Positions 16,056 through 24,750 of a stretch of 45,348 nt of DNA are shown piece after piece. The stretch comes from Microbacterium hydrocarbonoxydans (lineage in GTDB: Bacteria > Actinomycetota > Actinomycetes > Actinomycetales > Microbacteriaceae): the NCBI RefSeq assembly GCF_023715885.1, contig NZ_JAMBOY010000008.1, positions 1 through 45,348 on the forward strand, given 5' to 3'. Position numbers and translations under genes: made by a program. Below the pieces are notes generated by a model. It made no database searches. It was not told the origin of the DNA and saw only the letters and a program-made list of their open reading frames with translations. Position 1 is the first letter of the stretch, and the number at the start of each line of letters is the position of its first letter.

Positions 16056-16994
16056 CTACGCGGGGCGCACCTGGTTCACGAGCGGCTCCTCGGCGGCGAG
16101 ACGGGCGACGTTGTCGTCGATGAGACCGCTCGCCCCAACCGGGCGGTTGCCCGCCACGTGCGGCGTGATGAAGAGGTTCGGCGCGCTCCAGAGGGGGTCG
16201 TCCGAGGGTAACGGCTCCGCCTTCGCGACATCGATCGCGGCCGCGCGGAGGTGCCCCGATCGCAGCGCGTCGGCGAGGGCGACCTCATCGACCGTGGCGC
16301 CGCGACCCACGTTCACGAAGGCGGCTCCCTCGGGCAGGGCAGCGAAGACGGCGCTGTCGAAGAGGTCGGCGGTGGAGTCGGTCGCGGGCAGCAGCGAGAC
16401 GAGGATGTCGGTGTCTGCCAGCACGGCGTCGGCGTCGGCATCCGCGTGCACGGGGAAACCGGCGCGGTCGCCGGCGCTGCGCGCGATGCCGCGCACCTCG
16501 GCGCCGAGCCGCCGCAGCACCGGGGCGAGAGTCGTGGCGATGGATCCGAATCCCCAGATGGTGACGCGGGCCCCCGAGAGCGTGAACTGCGCCCGCGTCC
16601 CTGATGCGCTCTGCTCCTCGTTGTACGCCTCGTCCCACCGGTGGTCCCGCTGCGCGTCGCGCAGGCGGTCGAGTCGACGCACGACCGCCAGGATCAGCGC
16701 CAACGTGTGCTCGGCCACGGGACCGTCGTGCAGGGAGCGCCCCGAGCATATGCGCACCTCGGGGGCGAAGCCCGACCGCAGGACGACATCGGCCCCGGAA
16801 GCCAGAGCCTGCACGAGTCGCAGCCGGGGCAGCTGACCGGCGGCCTTCTCGAGCCACGCGCCCGAGTTGTGCCAGACGACGAGCACCTCGGCGTCGCGGT
16901 GCTCTTCGGGGATCTCACGCGTGATGTCGTAGACGACCGCTTCGGCGTCTCCGCTGAGCTGCAGGTCGATGGTGTCGGGGATCAGGATCTTCAT
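16056..16994 (-). CDS. D-isomer-specific 2-hydroxyacid dehydrogenase
   Basis: 312 aa from the ATG at 16994, five bases after GGAGG; an upstream in-frame extension to 17384 is not coding. The NAD fold has VTIWGFGSIATTLAPVLRRLG. The catalytic Arg is in FVNVGRGATVDEVAL, Glu in AKAEPLPSDDPLW, and His in LFITPHVAGN, which together form the family triad. Members reduce or oxidise phosphoglycerate, glyoxylate/hydroxypyruvate, formate or lactate. The short length and absence of an ACT domain argue against a biosynthetic SerA. A glyoxylate/hydroxypyruvate reductase-like role is possible. It lies about 260 bp downstream of xylB on the same strand. Confidence 0.85.
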   Translation of the reverse strand: MKILIPDTIDLQLSGDAEAVVYDITREIPEEHRDAEVLVVWHNSGAWLEKAAGQLPRLRLVQALASGADVVLRSGFAPEVRICSGRSLHDGPVAEHTLALILAVVRRLDRLRDAQRDHRWDEAYNEEQSASGTRAQFTLSGARVTIWGFGSIATTLAPVLRRLGAEVRGIARSAGDRAGFPVHADADADAVLADTDILVSLLPATDSTADLFDSAVFAALPEGAAFVNVGRGATVDEVALADALRSGHLRAAAIDVAKAEPLPSDDPLWSAPNLFITPHVAGNRPVGASGLIDDNVARLAAEEPLVNQVRPA

Positions 16995-17043
16995 TTCGCC
17001 TCCGGTTCCACCGTAGTCATGCGGCGTCGTCTGGACGTCACCG

Positions 17044-17075
17044 CGTTTCGTCTCGCTCCGCTCGCTCAACGACCG
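17044..17075. repeat. Intergenic repeat of Microbacterium type
   Basis: The stretch around TCTCGCTCCGCTCGCTCAAC, flanked by CGTTTCG and GACCG, has the periodic CGCTC composition of a short interspersed element that I associate with Microbacterium intergenic regions. It occurs only once here, so the repeat status rests on recollection of the genus. It sits in the 259-bp gap between the hydroxyacid dehydrogenase and xylB genes. Confidence 0.35.
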
Positions 17076-17124
17076 ACGGGGTGCTCCGGGACTCGCCACC
17101 CCGCCGAGGCCCACCACCCCCGCC

Positions 17125-17162
17125 GAGACCCACGCTCCGCGACGTCGTTCGTGGTGGGTCTC
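17125..17162. terminator. Inverted repeat downstream of xylB
   Basis: GAGACCCAC (17125-17133) and GTGGGTCTC (17154-17162) are perfect 9-bp arms with a 20-nt loop, about 90 bp past the xylB stop. There is no clear T-run, so termination is only likely. The rest of the 16995-17253 gap shows repeated GGTGGGT/ACCCACC tracts and no gene. Confidence 0.35.
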
Positions 17163-17253
17163 GACGCGCGTGGTGGGTTTCGGGGCAGGGAAACTTCGCT
17201 CGCCCGACGACCCGCGCGGGCACAACTCCGTCTCGGGTGCTCCCGGCCGCGGG

Positions 17254-18540
17254 CTAAGCGACGATCGCTGCGGCCTGCTTCCCCGCGCCCAGCGCGACGT
17301 ACTCGCCGGGCTCCGGCACCTCGACCGGCAGCCCCAGCACGTCGGGTGCGATGTGGCGCACGGCCTCCGACTGTGCGCCGCCACCGATGAGCAGCGCGCG
17401 ATCGAGAGGGATGCCGAGGGCCCGGAGCGCGTCGAGGCCGGCGCCGAGTCCGCGCAGCATCCCTTCCACCGCCGCCCGCGCGAGATTCTCGCGTGTGGTG
17501 GAGGCGAGCGTCATCCCGCTCAGGGTCGCGGTCGCGTCGGGCAGGTTCGGAGTGCGCTCGCCCTCGAAGTACGGCAGCAGTGTGAGTCCGCCGGCACCGG
17601 GCTCCGCAGCGAGCGCGAGAGCGCTGAACTCGTCATGCGTGACGCCGAGCAGAGCGGCGGTGACGTCGACCACCCGGGCGGCGTTGAGCGTCGCGATCAG
17701 GGGCAGGAAGAGTCCGGAGGCATCCGCGAAGCCCGCGACCGTACCCTCGGGGTCGCGCACCGGTTCGCGACTCACGGCGAACACCGTGCCCGAGGTTCCG
17801 ATCGACACCACGACGTCGCCGGGCTCAGCGCCCAGCCCGAGCGCGGCACCCGCGTTGTCGCCGGCTCCCGGGCCGACACGGCGCCCCGCGGCATCCGTCA
17901 CCCATTCGTCGGCGCCGAGCACACGAGGCAGGATCGCATCGTGTCCGAGCGCCGCCACGAGCAGCTCCCGGTCGTACTCGCCGGTGGCGGGGTTCCAGTA
18001 TCCGGTGCCCGAGGCGTCCGACCGGTCGGTCACGAGCTCGTCGAGCACGGGGTTCTCCGGGCCGAAGCCGCGCAGACGCCAGGTCAGCCAGTCATGCGGC
18101 AGTGCGACGGCGGCGACCCGCGCCGCGTTCTCCGGTTCGTTGTCACGCAGCCAGCGGAGCTTGGTGATCGTGAACGACGCCACCGGGACGAGGCCCGTCC
18201 GCACCGCGAGCGCCGCCGCGCCGAACTCGTCGATCAGGTCTGCCGCTGCTCTGGCCGAGCGGGTGTCGTTCCACAGCAGTGCGTCGCGGATGACGTGTCC
18301 CTGCGCGTCGAGCGCGACGAGGCCGTGCTGCTGGCCGCCGATCGACCAGGCGGCGATGTCGTCGAGCGAGCCGGCCTCCGCGACCGCGTCCTGCAGTGCA
18401 CTCCACCAGGCCTCGGGGTCGACGGAGGTACCGTCGGGGTGAGCGGCGCGACCAGTGCGGACGACCGCACCGGTCGCACTGTCGACGACGACGACCTTGC
18501 ACGACTGGGTCGACGAGTCGACCCCGAGCACCAGGGGCAT
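17254..18540 (-). CDS. xylB: Xylulokinase
   Basis: 428 aa, a little shorter than most xylulokinases (about 450-500). FGGY-family features: [15 protein letters not shown] at the N-terminus (phosphate-binding loop), then [39 protein letters not shown] with [41 protein letters not shown], and [26 protein letters not shown] near the end. It phosphorylates D-xylulose to xylulose 5-phosphate. It lies five bases downstream of xylA, in one transcript. Confidence 0.92.
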   Translation of the reverse strand: MPLVLGVDSSTQSCKVVVVDSATGAVVRTGRAAHPDGTSVDPEAWWSALQDAVAEAGSLDDIAAWSIGGQQHGLVALDAQGHVIRDALLWNDTRSARAAADLIDEFGAAALAVRTGLVPVASFTITKLRWLRDNEPENAARVAAVALPHDWLTWRLRGFGPENPVLDELVTDRSDASGTGYWNPATGEYDRELLVAALGHDAILPRVLGADEWVTDAAGRRVGPGAGDNAGAALGLGAEPGDVVVSIGTSGTVFAVSREPVRDPEGTVAGFADASGLFLPLIATLNAARVVDVTAALLGVTHDEFSALALAAEPGAGGLTLLPYFEGERTPNLPDATATLSGMTLASTTRENLARAAVEGMLRGLGAGLDALRALGIPLDRALLIGGGAQSEAVRHIAPDVLGLPVEVPEPGEYVALGAGKQAAAIVA

Positions 18541-18545
18541 GGCGA

Positions 18546-19733
18546 TTAGCGGGCGCCGAGCAGGTGCTCGGTGGCGAGCTGCTGCAGACGCACGAAGCCG
18601 AAGCCCTTGCCGCCGAAGTACGCGTTCGCGTCGAAGTCCTCGTAGGCGCTGCGGTCGGCGAGGAAGTCGTCGTACGACTCGCCCTCGGCGAGGGTCGGCG
18701 TCGAGAGCTCGTCGACGCGGGCGGCGGCCAGAGCTTCCTGCACCTCGGGGTCGGAGCGGAAGGCGGCGGCCCGCTCCTTCAGCAGCAGGTAGGTGCGCAT
18801 GTTCGCGGCTGCCGAGTCCCAGACGCCGTTCTCGTCCTCCGTGCGACTCGGCTTGTAGTCGAAGTGACGGGGACCGTCGTAGGCGGGCACGCCACCGGGG
18901 CCGCCGTTCTCGAGCAGGTCGACGAGCGCGAACGCGTTGTGCAGGTCACCGTGGCCGAACACGAGGTCCTGGTCGTACTTGATGCCGCGCTGGCCGTTGA
19001 GATCGATGTGGAAGAGCTTGCCGTGGTACAGCGCCTGCGCGATGCCGGCTGCGAAGTTGAGTCCAGCCATCTGCTCGTGACCGACCTCGGGGTTGAGGCC
19101 GACGAGCTCCGGGCGCTCCAGTGAGTCGATGAACGCGATCGCGTGTCCGAGAGTAGGGAGGAGGATGTCGCCGCGCGGCTCGTTCGGCTTCGGCTCGATC
19201 GCGAAGCGGATGTCGTAGCCCTTGTCGGTCACGTAGTCGCCGAGCAGGTTCACGGCCTCGCGGTATCGCTCGAGCGCAGCCCGGATGTCTTTCGCCGAGT
19301 CGTACTCCGCGCCCTCGCGACCGCCCCACATGACGAAGGTCTTGGCGCCGAGCTCGGCGCCGAGGTCGAGCTGGCGGAAGACCTTGCGCAGCGCGTAGCG
19401 GCGCACGTCGCGGTCGTTGGAGGTGAAGCCGCCGTCCTTGAAGATCGGCGCGCTGAAGAGGTTGGTGGTGACCATGGGGACGACGATGCCGGTGTCGGCG
19501 AGAGCTCCCTTCAGGCGGTCGATCTGGGTCTGCCGTTCGGCGTCGGTCGAGCCGAAGGCGAAGAGGTCGTCGTCGTGGAAGGTGAGTCCGTACGCGCCGA
19601 GCTCGGCGAGATTCTCGACGGCGTGCACGACGTCGAGCGCGGGGCGGGTCGGACCGCCAAACGGGTCTGCGCCGTTGTATCCGATGGTCCAGAGGCCGAA
19701 GGAGAACTTGTCGTCGCGAGTGGGGGTGGGCAT
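18546..19733 (-). CDS. xylA: Xylose isomerase
   Basis: 395 aa from the ATG at 19733, preceded by AGGAG; this is the usual length of the short actinobacterial class. Active-site landmarks are GLTFHDDDL (catalytic His), [24 protein letters not shown] (metal Glu with Lys), [26 protein letters not shown] with [11 protein letters not shown] (metal Asp/His), and HFDYKPSRT. It converts D-xylose to D-xylulose. The ROK repressor gene is divergent, with a palindrome between the two. Confidence 0.95.
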   Translation of the reverse strand: MPTPTRDDKFSFGLWTIGYNGADPFGGPTRPALDVVHAVENLAELGAYGLTFHDDDLFAFGSTDAERQTQIDRLKGALADTGIVVPMVTTNLFSAPIFKDGGFTSNDRDVRRYALRKVFRQLDLGAELGAKTFVMWGGREGAEYDSAKDIRAALERYREAVNLLGDYVTDKGYDIRFAIEPKPNEPRGDILLPTLGHAIAFIDSLERPELVGLNPEVGHEQMAGLNFAAGIAQALYHGKLFHIDLNGQRGIKYDQDLVFGHGDLHNAFALVDLLENGGPGGVPAYDGPRHFDYKPSRTEDENGVWDSAAANMRTYLLLKERAAAFRSDPEVQEALAAARVDELSTPTLAEGESYDDFLADRSAYEDFDANAYFGGKGFGFVRLQQLATEHLLGAR

Positions 19734-19761
19734 GGCTGCTCCTGTGCAGGTCATCGAATAA

Positions 19762-19813
19762 GTTGTGTCTGACAACATATCTCATGACAGAGGGAGCGTC
19801 CACCCCCTACAGT
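19762..19813. promoter_or_regulatory. XylR-type operator and leaderless repressor promoter
   Basis: GTTGT-GTCTG-ACAAC (19762-19776) is a perfect 5-bp-arm dyad about 30 bp before xylA. For the divergent repressor a TGACAG (19785-19790) and TACAGT (19808-19813) pair, 17 bp apart, places transcription start at or near its ATG (19820). One dyad can therefore control xylAB and its own regulator. Confidence 0.55.
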
Positions 19814-19819
19814 GAAGGG

Positions 19820-20989
19820 ATGCCGTCTCCGACGAGTCCCGCCACCGGAACCCGCCCGCACAATCTGGCGCGCGTCCTGCGGCTCGTCCACGAGGAGGGC
19901 GCGCAGTCCCGCGCGGCGCTCACCGAGCGCACCGGACTCAATCGGTCCACGATCGCCGACCTCGTCGCGGAACTCGTCCGACGCGGGCTCGTCGATGAGC
20001 GCGTGCCCGAGGTGCCGGGGCGGGTAGGGCGCCCGTCGCCGGTCGTCACGGCATCCGCGCGCGTCGTCGCGATCGCCGTGAACCCCGAGGTCGACGCGAT
20101 CGAGATCGCCGCGGTCGGGCTGGACCGCAGCATCCTCGTCCGTGAGCGGATCGACAACGACACCGTACCCACGCCCGAGGCAGCCGCCGCCGTGGTCGCC
20201 GACCGGATCGCGGCCTGGCGCGCCGATGCTCTGGCCGGCTGCCGCATCGAGGCCGTCGGCATCGCGGTGCCGGGGCTCGTCCGCGCGAGCGACGGGGTGG
20301 TGCGCAACGCTCCGCACCTGGGGTGGGTCGACGTGCCGCTCGCCGAGCTCGTACGCGCGGCGACCGGGGTGGCCGTGGTGGTCGACAACGATGCGACGCT
20401 CGGTGCGATCGCCGAGCACCGCTATGGGGCAGGCCGGGGCATCGACGACCTCGTGTACCTCAACGGAGGGGCTTCGGGCATCGGCGGCGGGCTCATCATC
20501 CACGGCATCCCGGTGACGGGAGCGGGCGGATACGCCGGCGAGTTCGGTCAGAACCGTCCGCGCATCACCGACGACGCCGATCGCCGCACGGCCGACGGGG
20601 TGCTCGAAGCGGAGGTGAGCCGGCGCCTCCTGCTCGATGTCACCGGTCTCGATCAGGCCGACGACGACACGCTCGACCGTGAGCTCACGGCATCCGATTC
20701 CTCCGAGGTCGAAGCGGAGGTGGTGCGTCAGGCGCGCGTGCTCGCGAGCGCGCTCGCCAATGCGGTGAACGTGCTGAATCCGTCGGTCGTCGTGCTCGGC
20801 GGCTTCCTCGCGACGCTCGCCGACCTGCATGGCGAGCGCCTTGCAGACGACGTGGCCGCGCTGGCGATGGCGGAGAGCGCCGAGGGGCTGGAGATCCGAC
20901 CCGCTGCCCTCGGGGCGGACCGCCTGTTGATCGGCGCCGCCGAGCTCGCGTTCGCCGAGCTGCTCGCCGACCCGGGCGAGCGAGGCTGA
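19820..20989 (+). CDS. xylR: ROK-family xylose repressor (XylR-like)
   Basis: 389 aa from the ATG at 19820; an in-frame extension to 19763 crosses the operator and promoter. Residues about 10-60 form a MarR-like winged helix (NLARVLRLVHEEGAQSRAALTERTGLNRSTIADLVAELVRRGLV). The ROK part follows, with VGIAVPGLVR, VVVDNDATLGAIAE and NGGASGIGGGLIIHG. The usual ROK zinc motif (His with CxCGxxGCxE) is absent: the region reads AGEFGQNRPRITDDADRR with no Cys. It is divergent from xylAB and most likely represses it in the absence of xylose or xylulose. Confidence 0.85.
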   Translation: MPSPTSPATGTRPHNLARVLRLVHEEGAQSRAALTERTGLNRSTIADLVAELVRRGLVDERVPEVPGRVGRPSPVVTASARVVAIAVNPEVDAIEIAAVGLDRSILVRERIDNDTVPTPEAAAAVVADRIAAWRADALAGCRIEAVGIAVPGLVRASDGVVRNAPHLGWVDVPLAELVRAATGVAVVVDNDATLGAIAEHRYGAGRGIDDLVYLNGGASGIGGGLIIHGIPVTGAGGYAGEFGQNRPRITDDADRRTADGVLEAEVSRRLLLDVTGLDQADDDTLDRELTASDSSEVEAEVVRQARVLASALANAVNVLNPSVVVLGGFLATLADLHGERLADDVAALAMAESAEGLEIRPAALGADRLLIGAAELAFAELLADPGERG

Positions 20990-21001
20990 GGTTCTCGCAC
21001 C

Positions 21002-21616
21002 GTGAAGGTCGTGGATCTCGTCATCATCGCTTCGCTCGTCGTCGGGGGCGTCGTACTCACCTGCTGGCGATTGGTCGTGGGAGACAGATTCACCCCGGCG
21101 CGGCTGTTCAGCGGCATCGCCGCGACCGTCTATTGCGCCGGTCTGGTCTTCTTCACCTTCCTTCCCCTCAGCATCGGTCCTTCCGAGTATGAGAAGCCGT
21201 GGTGGATCTGGATCGGCGTCGTGCCGTTCCAGGACCTCGTCGACGACCCGATCGGGCTGATGCTCAACGTGGCGCTCTTCGTGCCCCTCGGCATCCTTGC
21301 GCCGCTCCTCCTGCGCACGTCGACCTGGCTGCGGACGGCTCTCGTGGGACTCATCGTGAGCGGCACGATCGAGATCGTCCAATTCATCGGCGATATCACC
21401 ATCAGCCCGGGCCGCGTCGCGGACATCGATGACCTCATCACGAATGTCCTCGGAACGGTGGTGGGTTATCTCCTCCTGCGCCTGGCCATGCTCGTCACTG
21501 CGCTCCGCCGTGTCGCAGATCTGGTCTCGTGGCCCTCACCGGGTGCGACTGACCGCCACGATGAGGAGTCGCTATCGATTCCGGGATCGGGATCGGGCTC
21601 TTCTCTGTCCACGTGA
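21002..21616 (+). CDS. VanZ-family membrane protein
   Basis: 204 aa from a GTG at 21002, 12 bases after xylR and without a clear ribosome site. It has about five membrane segments, including VVDLVIIASLVVGGVVL and FSGIAATVYCAGLVFFTF. The VanZ core is FLPLSIGP followed by NVALFVPLGILAPLLL, the acidic GTIEIVQFIG helix, and DIDDLITNVLGTVVGYLL. VanZ-like proteins are of uncertain function (teicoplanin resistance in enterococci, cell-envelope roles elsewhere). The position after xylR is probably incidental. Confidence 0.85.
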   Translation: MKVVDLVIIASLVVGGVVLTCWRLVVGDRFTPARLFSGIAATVYCAGLVFFTFLPLSIGPSEYEKPWWIWIGVVPFQDLVDDPIGLMLNVALFVPLGILAPLLLRTSTWLRTALVGLIVSGTIEIVQFIGDITISPGRVADIDDLITNVLGTVVGYLLLRLAMLVTALRRVADLVSWPSPGATDRHDEESLSIPGSGSGSSLST

Positions 21617-21697
21617 TCGCCCCCGATCGCATCGGACGCGGATGATCGGGTGCAGGGATACGCTCGAGCCGCACGATGGTGAGGAAAGGAGGACCTC

Positions 21698-22561
21698 ATG
21701 ATCGGAACGCTCAACGCGCTGGTGGATCGGATTGAGGCAGCAACGGGCGATGAGCTCGATGTCGCGGACTTCGCCCGAGCGCACAGCACGACCGAGTACC
21801 ACCTGCGCCGGATGTTCTCGGCGCTCGCGGGCATGCCGCTCTCGGAATACATCCGTCGGCGGCGCATGACGCTCGCGGGCGCGGAGCTGGCCGCGGGGGC
21901 GCCGAGTCTGCTCGACGTCGCTGTGCGACACGGCTACGGATCGGTGGAGGCGTTCGGTCGGGCATTCCGTGCCGTGCACGGCATCTCGCCGGCGGACGCG
22001 CGCCGAGATGGGGGACCTCTCCGCACACAACCCACGCTCCGGTTCCGCCTGAGCGTCGAAGGGAGAAGTCCGATGGACGTCACCATCACCACCGCATCCG
22101 AGCTCGTGCTCGTCGGGCATGCCGTCGAGGTCCCGCTCATCCACGAGGGTGTGAATCCGCACATCCAGCAGCACATCGCAGGAATCCCCGCCGAAGAGCA
22201 TGCCCGGCTCAAGGCGCTCAGCTCCGCGGAGCCGCGCGGCATCCTCGCCGTCACCCGTGACACTCCGCCGGACGCGCCGGAGGGCACGATGCTCACCTAT
22301 CTGCACGGAGTCTCCATGCCGGCGGATGCCGAGGTGCCGGCCGATCTCGACGCGATGCGCGTCGACCCGGGAGCATGGGCGGTGTTCACGGCGAGCGGCC
22401 CGTTCCCGGAGACGCTGCAGAGCCTCTGGGCCGCGACGGCGACCGAATGGTTCCCGTCGAACCCGTGGCGTCTGCGGCCAGGGCCGTCGATCGTGCGCTA
22501 CCTCGAGTTCACGGGAACGCATGCCACGTGCGAGCTGTGGTTGGCAGTCGAACCGGCGTGA
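21698..22561 (+). CDS. AraC-type HTH fused to GyrI-like effector domain
   Basis: 287 aa behind AAAGGAGGACCTC. Residues about 5-105 are a double AraC helix-turn-helix (DVADFARAHSTTEYHLRRMFSALAGMPLSEYIRRRR and LLDVAVRHGYGSVEAFGRAFRAVHGISPADAR). Residues about 125-287 are a GyrI-like domain (MDVTITTASELVLVGHAVEVP, then WAVFTASGPFPETLQSLW and ATEWFPSNPWRLRPGPSIVRYLEF). The AraC-GyrI order is that of Rob/TipAL-like multidrug-sensing activators. It likely senses an amphipathic compound; no matching pump gene is adjacent. Confidence 0.88.
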   Translation: MIGTLNALVDRIEAATGDELDVADFARAHSTTEYHLRRMFSALAGMPLSEYIRRRRMTLAGAELAAGAPSLLDVAVRHGYGSVEAFGRAFRAVHGISPADARRDGGPLRTQPTLRFRLSVEGRSPMDVTITTASELVLVGHAVEVPLIHEGVNPHIQQHIAGIPAEEHARLKALSSAEPRGILAVTRDTPPDAPEGTMLTYLHGVSMPADAEVPADLDAMRVDPGAWAVFTASGPFPETLQSLWAATATEWFPSNPWRLRPGPSIVRYLEFTGTHATCELWLAVEPA

Positions 22562-22646
22562 GGGTGGAGGCCGGGGTGCTGTCCACCTGCCGGATGGCCC
22601 GGCCGCGGGCTGACTAAGCTGGCGCGATGGCTGCTCCCGAGAAGAT

Positions 22647-22891
22647 CAGCTCTTCGGCGACCGGATGACAGTCCGGCTCCCTAGCGCCGACGGCTACGTC
22701 GCCAGTCTGGTCCGTGAGGAGCAGACCCTCGCGATCCTGGGCTCCCGCTTTCGCGTCGCCATCCCGCGCGTCGTCGCGTCGGGGCTCCCTCGCCGGTCCT
22801 CGGCCGACCGTGGTCCGTTCGGCAGTGGATCGAGGGGCGGACTCCAATCGCGGTGGACCGGCTGAGCGCAAGAACAGGCAGCTATCGATGA
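22647..22891 (+). pseudogene. Decayed aminoglycoside-phosphotransferase-family remnant
   Basis: Frame 1 from 22647 reads QLFGDRMTVRLPSADGYV and, further on, FRVAIPRVVASG. In another frame, starting near the SPVLGRPWSVRQWIEGRTP segment, it continues to IAVDRLSAR and a TGA at 22889. These are the N-lobe strands of APH-family kinases in the right order but split by a frameshift, and the whole catalytic C-lobe (HGD...N, DxD/E) is missing. It is a remnant at the left edge of the accessory island. Confidence 0.65.
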
Positions 22892-22950
22892 CCGCCGTTG
22901 ACGACCACGGCCGGTCCGCTGAAGCGACCTGAGAGAGAAGGCAGATCAGC

Positions 22951-22978
22951 CTTGCCGAAAACGATCGTTTGCGGCAAG
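22951..22978. repeat. 28-bp palindrome, left island boundary repeat
   Basis: CTTGCCG and CGGCAAG flank the inner dyad AAACGATCGTTT, giving a near-perfect 28-bp palindrome. Its TGCCGAAAACGATCGTT (22953-22969) recurs exactly at 33387-33403, and a variant GCCGTAAACGAT lies at 23005-23016. I see no gene between 22892 and 23052. The repeat may be a recombination site or an element end. Confidence 0.6.
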
Positions 22979-23052
22979 GGTGCGGGTCGTACGTCCGAGC
23001 GGCCGCCGTAAACGATTGCCGTAATCCGATCTCGCTGGAGTTGCGGGCGGTG

Positions 23053-23742
23053 TTACTTGTCGCCGAAGTCGTCTAGGGGCGACGAAGCCGCGGTGCCGGC
23101 GGGGCGGCGGGAACTTATCCTGTTTCTCCAGTTTCCAAGGGAACGGACCGCGATTGCGAGGGCGATGAATGCGGCGATCATCCCGCCGCAGTACAGGGCG
23201 ACAGCTCCGTAGCCGCCGATGGCGTCGGGGTTGAAGAACGGGTAGGGATAAAAGCCGGTGAGGGCGCCACGGACGATTGAGAAGGCGGCGTATGCGGCGG
23301 GAAAGATCATCCACCACAGGATCGCCCGCCGAGGGATGCGGTTCTGGGGCGGCCACAGGATCCAGTCGAGGATGCCGGCTAGGGGCAGCACGATGTGGAG
23401 AACGATATTGACCCAGGGGATGAGGCCGGAAAGATCGGCGTCGCGGAGCAGGGTGTTGAAGACGAGTCCCACGAAGGCGATGTAGACAACCGACGCTCCG
23501 CGAATTGCGGTGTCGGCTGTGGTGGCGGGCTTTCCTTGCCGGGTAGAGCGCAGTGCGGCGATGATGAAGACGGCGCTGAGGATGATGTTGGACAGGTTCG
23601 TGAAGTAGAGGAAGAAGTTGGGGACGCTGTATCCCAGGGGGATGTGGGCGGTGAAGAGCTGGTAGCCGAGGGCGACAAGTGACGCGCCGGCGAATGCGAA
23701 GCGGAACGTGATGGCGGCGGCGGTGCGTGTGCAACTCGGCAT
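23053..23742 (-). CDS. Pr6Pr-like integral membrane protein
   Basis: 229 aa from the ATG at 23742. About six membrane helices: FRFAFAGASLVALGYQLF, the NFFLYFTNLSNIILSAVFII segment typical of this group, VVYIAFVGLVFNTLL, VNIVLHIVLPLAGILDWILW, AILWWMIFPAAYAAFSIV, and a last helix near YCGGMIAAFIALAIAV. The YFTNLSN...H..LP..DW pattern is that of Pr6Pr/FAR-17a-like proteins of actinobacteria, whose function is not established. There is no Shine-Dalgarno, but a TACGAT -10-like box ends seven bases before the ATG (leaderless candidate). It is the last gene on the left side of the island. Confidence 0.75.
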   Translation of the reverse strand: MPSCTRTAAAITFRFAFAGASLVALGYQLFTAHIPLGYSVPNFFLYFTNLSNIILSAVFIIAALRSTRQGKPATTADTAIRGASVVYIAFVGLVFNTLLRDADLSGLIPWVNIVLHIVLPLAGILDWILWPPQNRIPRRAILWWMIFPAAYAAFSIVRGALTGFYPYPFFNPDAIGGYGAVALYCGGMIAAFIALAIAVRSLGNWRNRISSRRPAGTAASSPLDDFGDK

Positions 23743-23792
23743 GGCGACATCGTACTGAGGTGGTGTCGTTCGCGTGGCACCGTGAGGGCGGG

Positions 23793-24119
23793 TCAGTCGA
23801 CGAGCGTGGACTTTGGGGGAACGCGTTGATACCGGTGCCGGGCCGGGTTCTCGGGTGGTCTCGGGCGGAGGATGCGCACCTCGAGGGGGATGTCGCGGGC
23901 GGGCATGAGGAGGGCGCGCGCGTAGAGGTGACGGGCGGCTGCGGATACCTGCGAGAGGGTGCTGACACGCGTGCGGGTCCGGATGTCGGTTGCGGTGACG
24001 ATCCACCATCCTCGTTCGAGATGCGCGGTGACTTTGTAGGGGAATCGTGTTGGTGCTGTTTGTGCGTGGTGGGGCTGCTGGCCGGGGACCATGTGGCCGT
24101 CAGGGTGTGCGCGTGTCAC
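23793..24119 (-). CDS. HicB-like small protein
   Basis: 108 aa from a GTG at 24119 that overlaps the upstream stop (GTGA); an ATG at 24092 would give 99 aa. The core, YKVTAHLERGWWIVTATDI followed by RVSTLSQVSAAARHLYARAL and IPLEVRI, has the beta-beta-alpha-beta pattern and conserved Trp of actinobacterial HicB-like (partial RNase H fold) proteins. The last ~25 residues are Pro/Arg-rich. No HicA toxin is next to it. It is coupled to the GT2/membrane-protein operon. Either an orphan antitoxin-like regulator or a chance association is possible. Confidence 0.6.
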   Translation of the reverse strand: MTRAHPDGHMVPGQQPHHAQTAPTRFPYKVTAHLERGWWIVTATDIRTRTRVSTLSQVSAAARHLYARALLMPARDIPLEVRILRPRPPENPARHRYQRVPPKSTLVD

Positions 24120-24748
24120 TGGCCTTGGGTGAGTCGGCGGGTGCGGGACGGGGCAAAGAGGGAGACGGCGACGGTCAGGATGAGGGGGGCGACGATGAGG
24201 AGGAGGAGGGGGTTGAGAAGGGAGGGCATCCAGTGGTGGATAGGGGCGGTCACGACGACGGCGACGACGGCGAGGATTGCCATGAGGAGGCGGTGTACTT
24301 CGAGTGAGCGGAGTTTGCGTCGTACGACGCGAGTGGTGTCGGTTTTCCGTATGCCGGAGTTGCGGGCGGTGAGGACATCGGTGAGCAGTTGCAGGGTGGC
24401 GGCGACGAGGAAGCACAGGGCGGAGAAGGTTGCGGCCCACCCCAGAAAGTAGTCGTTGAGAACAAGCCACGCGGCCGTGACCCCGGCGAGGAGGACCGCT
24501 TCGAGGAGTGTCACGATCTTGTCGCTTGTGGGGTCGTGGGGGCGTTCGATGGGGCGCTGGGCGGCGGCCAGTTGGCGCAGCACGAGGACGATGATGCCGA
24601 TGAGGAGGAAGAGGGCGAAGCCGTACCAGGGTCCGTCGACGACGGTGGTGCCGCCGTTCCACCAGAGCAGGAGGGTGCCGGCGGCGGCGAAGGTGATGTC
24701 GCAGAGAAGGACGCCGGTGGTGCGCATCAGTCGGTGTGTGCTTTTCAT
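24116..24748 (-). CDS. Integral membrane protein of the GT2 operon
   Basis: 210 aa. GGAGG inside the end of the GT2 gene serves as ribosome site, and only two bases separate that stop from this ATG, so translation is coupled. About six hydrophobic segments: GVLLCDITFAAAGTLLLWW, FALFLLIGIIVLVLRQL, VTLLEAVLLAGVTAAWLVL, FSALCFLVAATLQLL, LLMAILAVVAVVVTAPI and LLLIVAPLILTVAVSLF. A basic loop (RKTDTTRVVRRKLRSLEVHR) lies between the last two pairs. I do not recognise a family. Its place suggests an accessory subunit for polymer synthesis or export. Confidence 0.75.
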   Translation of the reverse strand: MKSTHRLMRTTGVLLCDITFAAAGTLLLWWNGGTTVVDGPWYGFALFLLIGIIVLVLRQLAAAQRPIERPHDPTSDKIVTLLEAVLLAGVTAAWLVLNDYFLGWAATFSALCFLVAATLQLLTDVLTARNSGIRKTDTTRVVRRKLRSLEVHRLLMAILAVVAVVVTAPIHHWMPSLLNPLLLLIVAPLILTVAVSLFAPSRTRRLTQGQ

Positions 24749-24750
24749 TG

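Noticed and set aside
23793..24119. A complete HicAB toxin-antitoxin pair
   Set aside because: No HicA-like frame (about 60 aa, with a conserved His) is found on either side, so only the HicB-like part is called.
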